From a virus: a stretch of DNA of 41,069 bases. This document shows, piece by piece, positions 36,264 through 41,069 of this stretch. The DNA lies in IMG/VR virus record IMGVR_UViG_3300025459_000012, positions 1 to 41,069 of that record. One strand, written 5' to 3'. How positions within the stretch are numbered: position 1 is the stretch's first letter; every line of letters begins with the position of its first letter. A model generated the notes under the pieces. That model saw nothing but the letters and a program-made list of their open reading frames with translations, did not search any database and was not told the origin of the DNA. A program made the translations under genes and the position numbers.

Positions 36264-37919
36264 ATGCTTCACAAGCTATGCCTCGTCCTCGCCGCAATGA
36301 TGGTCATCCTCGAGGCGACAGTTGCCTTTGGCCAGGCCGTCCAAGTCATGCCGGCCGAACAATGTTTTCAGGCCACGACCGGCATCAATGGAATGATCGG
36401 CGTCCTCGGAACGATCACCGGAGGTTCTGGCGGAACGGCCGGAATCTTCGTGAATGTCCCATTGACTGGCGGCGTCGGAACGGCGGCTAGTGCTAATATA
36501 ACGGTTGTTTCCGGGGCTGTCACCCAAGTTGTCATCCTTAATCCTGGTATAAATTACGCCGCAGGCGACGTTCTCTCTGCCGCAAGTGGAAGCATTGGAG
36601 GAGTTACTGGATTTTCCGTTCCTATAAATTCAATATCAATAAATTCCTCATTAGCAGGCGGTTCAGTCGGTATGTATATACCGAACACATTGACCTATTC
36701 TCAGACGTGGCAGGATTCGGCCCAGACTATATTAAATACCAATCCGATCGCTCTTGATTCAAATGGCTGCGCCATCATATGGGGCATAGGAACTTATCGG
36801 CAAATACTCTACGATAACTTGGGAAATGAGGTCTGGGATCAGCTGACCTCTGTCGCTCCAATCAATCCCTACTGGGCCGGCACGGCCTCTGGCACGGCGA
36901 ACTTGATCACTGTAATCGATGCTTCGTTTGGTTCGGTCTCGGGCCAGACGATCCAGTTTTCCGCGCTGTTCACGAATACCGGCGCGACAATGATTGACGG
37001 GATTCCAGTTGAGAAGAATTCAGCCACTGGCCCCGTAGCGCTGACGGGCGGTGAGATCGTCGCGGGCAATCTCTATCTCGTCACCTATAACGCCGCTCTT
37101 GGCGCTTTCATTATTCAGAACCCATCGATTCCAACGTCGGCTTCTCCTGCCATGTTGGGAGGTGCTTACGGAACATTGATCACGAACAATTCATCCACGC
37201 CAAACACCCAAATCGACGCTTCGGCGACAATGGCGGTTTTGACGAACAGTGCCGGTTTTGGCGTCCAAGTCTCGGCTCCTTCGGTCACGATCAATGCAGC
37301 GGTGATTGGCGCCAATGGCATTGATGTCGGCGGTCTCGCGGTCAGCACATGGTATTATGTTTGGTTGATCAATAATGGAACCACGACCGCTGGCCTTGTT
37401 AGCCTATCCTCGACCGCCCCGACGCTGCCAACTGGCTACACGTATTCACTACGGATTGGTTCCGTAAAGACCGATGGATCGGCGAATTTTTATAGGTTTG
37501 TTGAAAGAGGAAATGATTTTGCATGGGTAGTTGTCACTTCGACAAATACTCCAACGCTATTTCCCATAATTCCTTATAATACCGCGACTGGAGATGTGGG
37601 TGTTCCGACATGGATTGGTGAAGTAGTGCAGGCGTCCTCTGGATTATCACCCTTGGCGTTAGTTCCACCGACAGGAAAAGCAATAAAAGTTCTACTATTA
37701 AGTCTTAGCTCTGGAACAAACAGCGCCATAGTAGCTCCAAACGGTGATTATGGCGGGCAAGTTTCCGCGACTAATCCTCCACCATTGCAGAATCCCGGAG
37801 CTACAAATAGCGCAACGGCAAAAACAATAACTCTTGAGAGCACGTCCATTTATGTGGCGACCCAAGCGAACGCCGCGATATTCACCGATGGATTCATCGA
37901 CTCTGCAAATGTGAACTGA
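36264..37919 (+). CDS. Secreted tail-fibre-like protein
   Basis: 551 residues from ATG 36264 (CACAGGAAC upstream), chosen because it gives a good Sec signal: MLHKLCLVLAAMMVILEATV, cleavage likely after AFG or VAF. An upstream in-frame ATG at 36135 (AGGA before it) would place 43 odd residues before the signal. The body is Gly/Thr/Ala-rich beta sequence; YSQTWQDSAQTILNTNPIAL and DSNGCAIIWGIGTYRQILYD are typical of phage tail-spike head-binding modules ('Y-x-D-x-x-x-x-x-x-x-N-P-x-x-L-D-x-x-G'). It would bind host surface sugars. Late insertion of the signal is unusual for a tail protein. Confidence 0.6.
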   Translation: MLHKLCLVLAAMMVILEATVAFGQAVQVMPAEQCFQATTGINGMIGVLGTITGGSGGTAGIFVNVPLTGGVGTAASANITVVSGAVTQVVILNPGINYAAGDVLSAASGSIGGVTGFSVPINSISINSSLAGGSVGMYIPNTLTYSQTWQDSAQTILNTNPIALDSNGCAIIWGIGTYRQILYDNLGNEVWDQLTSVAPINPYWAGTASGTANLITVIDASFGSVSGQTIQFSALFTNTGATMIDGIPVEKNSATGPVALTGGEIVAGNLYLVTYNAALGAFIIQNPSIPTSASPAMLGGAYGTLITNNSSTPNTQIDASATMAVLTNSAGFGVQVSAPSVTINAAVIGANGIDVGGLAVSTWYYVWLINNGTTTAGLVSLSSTAPTLPTGYTYSLRIGSVKTDGSANFYRFVERGNDFAWVVVTSTNTPTLFPIIPYNTATGDVGVPTWIGEVVQASSGLSPLALVPPTGKAIKVLLLSLSSGTNSAIVAPNGDYGGQVSATNPPPLQNPGATNSATAKTITLESTSIYVATQANAAIFTDGFIDSANVN

Positions 37920-37929
37920 GGAAATGGCG

Positions 37930-39156
37930 ATGAAAATCATGAGAATTCTAGGCGCGGCGGGTTTGGCGTTCTGTCTATTGACTGGAGCCGCATTCGCCCA
38001 AGGCGTGACGCGAGTCTGTGTTGAAAGCATCGGCGCTAATGGATCAAATAATTGCGTTGATGCGTCCGCGACTAATCCGTTTCCTGTAACGGGATCGTTC
38101 TCGGCGACGGTTTCCGGATTCGCTCCCGGCGGTTCTTACGCCACGCCGCTCGCCGTCACCAATGCAACGGGAAACGTCGCGCTTCCGACCGGCACAACCG
38201 TCGTCGTCTACAACGTAGGCGCGAATGCGGCATATGTGAAGCTCGGAACGTCCAACGCCGTCACCGCGACGACAAGTGATGACTACATTCCAGCGGGCGG
38301 CGCGATTGCTCTCACGGTTGGATCGAACACATACCTAGCCGCCATCACGTCAAGCAGCACCACCACGCTCAATCTCAGCGGCGGAACGGGTCTCGCTACT
38401 GGTTGGGGTGGTGGAAGTGGCGGTTCCGGCGGGACCGTCACTCAAGGCACGGCGGCGAGCAGCGGCCCGTGGATTTTCACGCCTTGGATCGCGGGCGCCG
38501 TGAACAGCGCGACCAACGGAACCTACTCGGACATCCTCCAAGGCAACGCGGTTCTATCCGCCACCAACGGGCTGTTCTCCAATATCCTCCAAGGCAACGC
38601 TGTCCTAACCGGGGCCAACCCAATTTTCACCGCGCTCTCAATCGGCGGCGCGGTGGACTCCGCCACGAACGGCATCTACGCCAACCTGCTCCAGGGCAAT
38701 GCCGTCGTCTCCGCGAGCAACCCATCTCCGGTTCAGTTGAGCCAAGGCGGCGCGGTCCTTAGCGCTTCCAACGGCATACCTACTCAAGCCGTCGCGGGAG
38801 CCACCGGTGGCGCGACGCCGTATCATCTGCTATCCGCCGCCACGACCAACGCGACCAACGTCAAAGCCACGGCTGGAACGCTTTACAGTCTCTCGCTCAT
38901 AAACACCACGGCGACAATTTATTACCTTCGCCTTTACGACATCGCCACATCCGCTCCAACATGCTCATCCGCCACTGGCGTTGTTGAAAACATCCCCATC
39001 CCGGCCAATGTCGCCGGCGCGGGCGTGGTTTTACACTTCGGCAGTATGGGAATGCTCTTCGCCAATGGGATAGGCTTTTGCCTCACCGGAGGATTTTCCG
39101 ACACAGATACGACGAACGCCGCGACCGGCGTGGCCGTGAACCTTACCTATAAGTGA
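37930..39156 (+). CDS. Secreted fibre-like protein with 17-residue repeats
   Basis: 408 residues from ATG 37930 (GAGG 8 bases upstream; ATG 37924 is too close to it). Sec signal MKIMRILGAAGLAFCLLTGA with AFA as likely cleavage. A Gly/Ser hinge near 158-168 leads to about six repeats of 17 residues with consensus S-A-(T/S)-N-G-x-x-x-x-(I/L)-L-Q-G-N-A-V (about 38,500-38,800), probably a beta-solenoid or fibrous stalk. The C-terminal 120 residues (HLLSAATTNATNVKATAGTL, YYLRLYDIATSAPTCSSATG) look like a small beta-sandwich head common in phage and phage-like particles. Confidence 0.65.
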   Translation: MKIMRILGAAGLAFCLLTGAAFAQGVTRVCVESIGANGSNNCVDASATNPFPVTGSFSATVSGFAPGGSYATPLAVTNATGNVALPTGTTVVVYNVGANAAYVKLGTSNAVTATTSDDYIPAGGAIALTVGSNTYLAAITSSSTTTLNLSGGTGLATGWGGGSGGSGGTVTQGTAASSGPWIFTPWIAGAVNSATNGTYSDILQGNAVLSATNGLFSNILQGNAVLTGANPIFTALSIGGAVDSATNGIYANLLQGNAVVSASNPSPVQLSQGGAVLSASNGIPTQAVAGATGGATPYHLLSAATTNATNVKATAGTLYSLSLINTTATIYYLRLYDIATSAPTCSSATGVVENIPIPANVAGAGVVLHFGSMGMLFANGIGFCLTGGFSDTDTTNAATGVAVNLTYK

Positions 39157-39164
39157 GCCGCGCC

Positions 39165-41069
39165 ATGAAAAAGCTTCTCGCAATCGCCGTCCTTTCAATC
39201 TTTGGCGCGATTTCAACTCCAGCCATGGCGACATGCGTTGACACTTTTGCGCAAATACAAGCACTGATAAATGCAGATATTGTTGCCGGTGTTCCTGGCG
39301 GAATACGCGCAAGCACCGTCAATACTATTATGAATATTCAGAATAGTTGCTATTTGAACATCAAGTCTTATCCATCAGCGTCAATAACTGCATTCGGCAT
39401 AACGCCCAATACGGTGGGCGGCTTCGCGACATGGCCAACATCGATGACTGTCGGCGGCAGCTTAAACGATGTCTTCACGGCGGGAGGCGCCGATAACGCC
39501 TCGGCGGCGGCGACTTGGACTACGGGAACTTCAAAGGGAACTTTCACACTCGGACCATCCCCGGCTGGCAATCAAGAATATTATTTTTCGTCTTCGGTCG
39601 ATTTAATATCGCCAGGCCTGAACCTGGATTGCGGCGGCGGCGGATTTCGTGCTGATCCAGTCTCTCTAACCTTCGCCGCTGGCGTCGATGGCGTCATCGA
39701 GGATGTAGGTTCCCGCAGCGATGTTAGCGGGTGCACGATCCGCTCTCTTGGCGTGTTTCTCGCCGCGAACAGCGTAGCCTCCGGGAATCCCACGCTTATC
39801 CATATCGTGGGCCTATCTGGCAGCACGTTGACCGTTCCATTCTTCGCGCCGGGGGACGGGGTGATCGCCAAGGGCGGCAGTGGCGCCGACGCCGCCTTGC
39901 TAACTCCGCCGGGGGCCTATGTTCAATCGGTCGGCAGCGGCTCCATAACGCTTCCGACCGCATTCGCTCCAACATCGACCCCGGCGAACGGCAACGCCTC
40001 TCTTTTCCGCCTTCCCGCCGCGTTAGCCCAATCGGCGACAATCGTTTCCGGTAGCCCAGCCGTCGTGATTACTAGCGGGAGCTACAAATGGGTATCCGGC
40101 GATCTGATTTGGTCGGACGCCTTTCCTCTGGGGGCGACGGTCTACACCGCCTCGGGTAGCGTGGGCGCCCAAACGCTGCAAATTTACGACGCTTTCATGA
40201 GCCAATCATTGAACGCGACCGTCTCGCATGCGGCGGGTAGCGGCCAAGTGTGGATGATCCCGTCATCGTTCAAGCGCCGAAACACCGGAGAAAGCCACAA
40301 TGTCTACACCATAGGATTCTTCACCGGGATGCAAATGTCATGCAACAGCCCTGGGAGCATCAATTGCACCAATAGCACGGATTATAATTTCAGTAATGAG
40401 AACTCCGCCGTAGGCCGATGGGTCAGCGGAGATAATACCGGAGCATCAACATCTTACAATGGACTATATACAGGAAATTACAGATATACGGTATTTGAAC
40501 TTGGGGATGTTGGCTCTTCATACTATGGCGAGGGCTATAATTCCGCTGAATACGGCTCCGCTCTTGAAGACGTAGTGCTAAATTGCAAGAGCGATAACCT
40601 GTCGCATTTTTCTGGATTTTACTCCGTCCAGACCAATGCCGTTGGAGGGTGCGCGGATATAACGGATCCATATAATACAAATCCGCCCGTGCAAAGTCCG
40701 TTTGGGAAAGGCGCCTCGCTTATTCTAAATGTCGATCCTGTAAATGATCCCATCCCAGGAACGCCAGTTATTCAAGGCAACCGATTTTATGGGGCTCCAT
40801 TTCAGTTTGGAAACGGGGGCGGCACTGGCGACTGCATGTTTTTCGCGGGTGGCGATTCTCCGATATATAGTCAAACGTCTCCATCTGTTTACGTTCTAAC
40901 ATCGTGGTGGAATCATACTTGCGGCATCAATTTCAATAAAGGCATAGATGGAGGGTATTACGGCCTACTCGGTTATATGTATTCAAACAGCACTACAACA
41001 AAACCGTTGTTTGTGTTTACGGACCCCACGGTCTATACAAAATATGGAAGCGGCGCGACCAACTATTGG
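39165..41069 (+). CDS. Secreted tailspike-like protein, partial
   Basis: 635 codons open from ATG 39165 to the window end. Sec signal MKKLLAIAVLSIFGAISTPA with AMA as likely cleavage. DTFAQIQALINADIVAGVPG (28-47) is the usual short lead-in of pectate-lyase-like proteins. From about residue 200 the sequence is a Gly/Asn/Ser-rich right-handed beta-helix in style (SDVSGCTIRSLGVFLAANSV, ITDPYNTNPPVQSPF). A depolymerising or host-recognition spike is likely, by position equivalent to P22 gp9. Enzymatic residues cannot be assigned. Confidence 0.6.
   Translation, partial: MKKLLAIAVLSIFGAISTPAMATCVDTFAQIQALINADIVAGVPGGIRASTVNTIMNIQNSCYLNIKSYPSASITAFGITPNTVGGFATWPTSMTVGGSLNDVFTAGGADNASAAATWTTGTSKGTFTLGPSPAGNQEYYFSSSVDLISPGLNLDCGGGGFRADPVSLTFAAGVDGVIEDVGSRSDVSGCTIRSLGVFLAANSVASGNPTLIHIVGLSGSTLTVPFFAPGDGVIAKGGSGADAALLTPPGAYVQSVGSGSITLPTAFAPTSTPANGNASLFRLPAALAQSATIVSGSPAVVITSGSYKWVSGDLIWSDAFPLGATVYTASGSVGAQTLQIYDAFMSQSLNATVSHAAGSGQVWMIPSSFKRRNTGESHNVYTIGFFTGMQMSCNSPGSINCTNSTDYNFSNENSAVGRWVSGDNTGASTSYNGLYTGNYRYTVFELGDVGSSYYGEGYNSAEYGSALEDVVLNCKSDNLSHFSGFYSVQTNAVGGCADITDPYNTNPPVQSPFGKGASLILNVDPVNDPIPGTPVIQGNRFYGAPFQFGNGGGTGDCMFFAGGDSPIYSQTSPSVYVLTSWWNHTCGINFNKGIDGGYYGLLGYMYSNSTTTKPLFVFTDPTVYTKYGSGATNYW

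Overview
The window reads as a large part of the genome of a P22-like podovirus (or a prophage of that kind), probably infecting an alphaproteobacterium. The host is inferred only from codon and base style (moderately GC-rich, many GCG/CGC codons) and from small families typical of alphaproteobacterial phages. No integrase, endolysin, holin or tRNA gene was recognised, and both window ends cut through genes. Almost everything is on the + strand, and genes are densely packed: about two dozen junctions are 4-base NTGA stop/start overlaps, several with GTG or TTG starts.

Layout. 1-1600: a DUF6745-like gene on the - strand diverges from an apparently leaderless HTH gene across a small regulatory region with two ATTTG/CAAAT dyads, followed by other small genes and a hairpin terminator. 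1655-8160: early/DNA-metabolism operon with a VRR-NUC nuclease, a DnaA-domain-IV protein, a DNA methyltransferase interrupted by an HNH gene read in another frame, an sce7726-like PD-(D/E)XK protein, many small unknowns and a second homing-endonuclease-like gene. 8160-11780: replication module with a replisome-organiser-like protein (with iteron-like repeats inside its gene), a T7 gp4-like primase-helicase and HTH proteins. 11780-13100: sparse region with a foldable RNA leader, a possible small terminase and a lone - strand gene. 13307-25370: a tail-fibre-like secreted protein, large terminase, portal, histidine phosphatase, five tiny Lys-rich proteins, scaffold, P22-type coat protein and a gp4-like adaptor.

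25399-27286 is a three-gene - strand cassette inserted in the tail module. It holds an HTH regulator with its own operator-like promoter, a winged-helix-like protein and a protein with RAMP/Cas7-like motifs. Every intergenic space of the cassette is filled by tandem pentamers of the form GNNGC (67 units in five arrays), a structure seen nowhere else in the window. 27301-36120 resumes P22 order: gp10-like, gp26-position fibre, gp14-position GNAT-like protein, gp7-, gp20- and gp16-like ejection proteins. 36264-41069 holds three large secreted, fibre- or spike-like proteins.

The most striking points are: (1) the pentamer-array cassette; (2) three separate places (methyltransferase, a Cys-rich small gene, the scaffold gene) where an insertion is flanked by two differently coded copies of the same host peptide, as if mobile HNH-type elements bring a recoded replacement of the part they displace; (3) five predicted structural proteins carrying Sec signal peptides; (4) a lambda-O-like origin candidate inside the replication gene. 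All calls are from reading the sequence; no database search was run.
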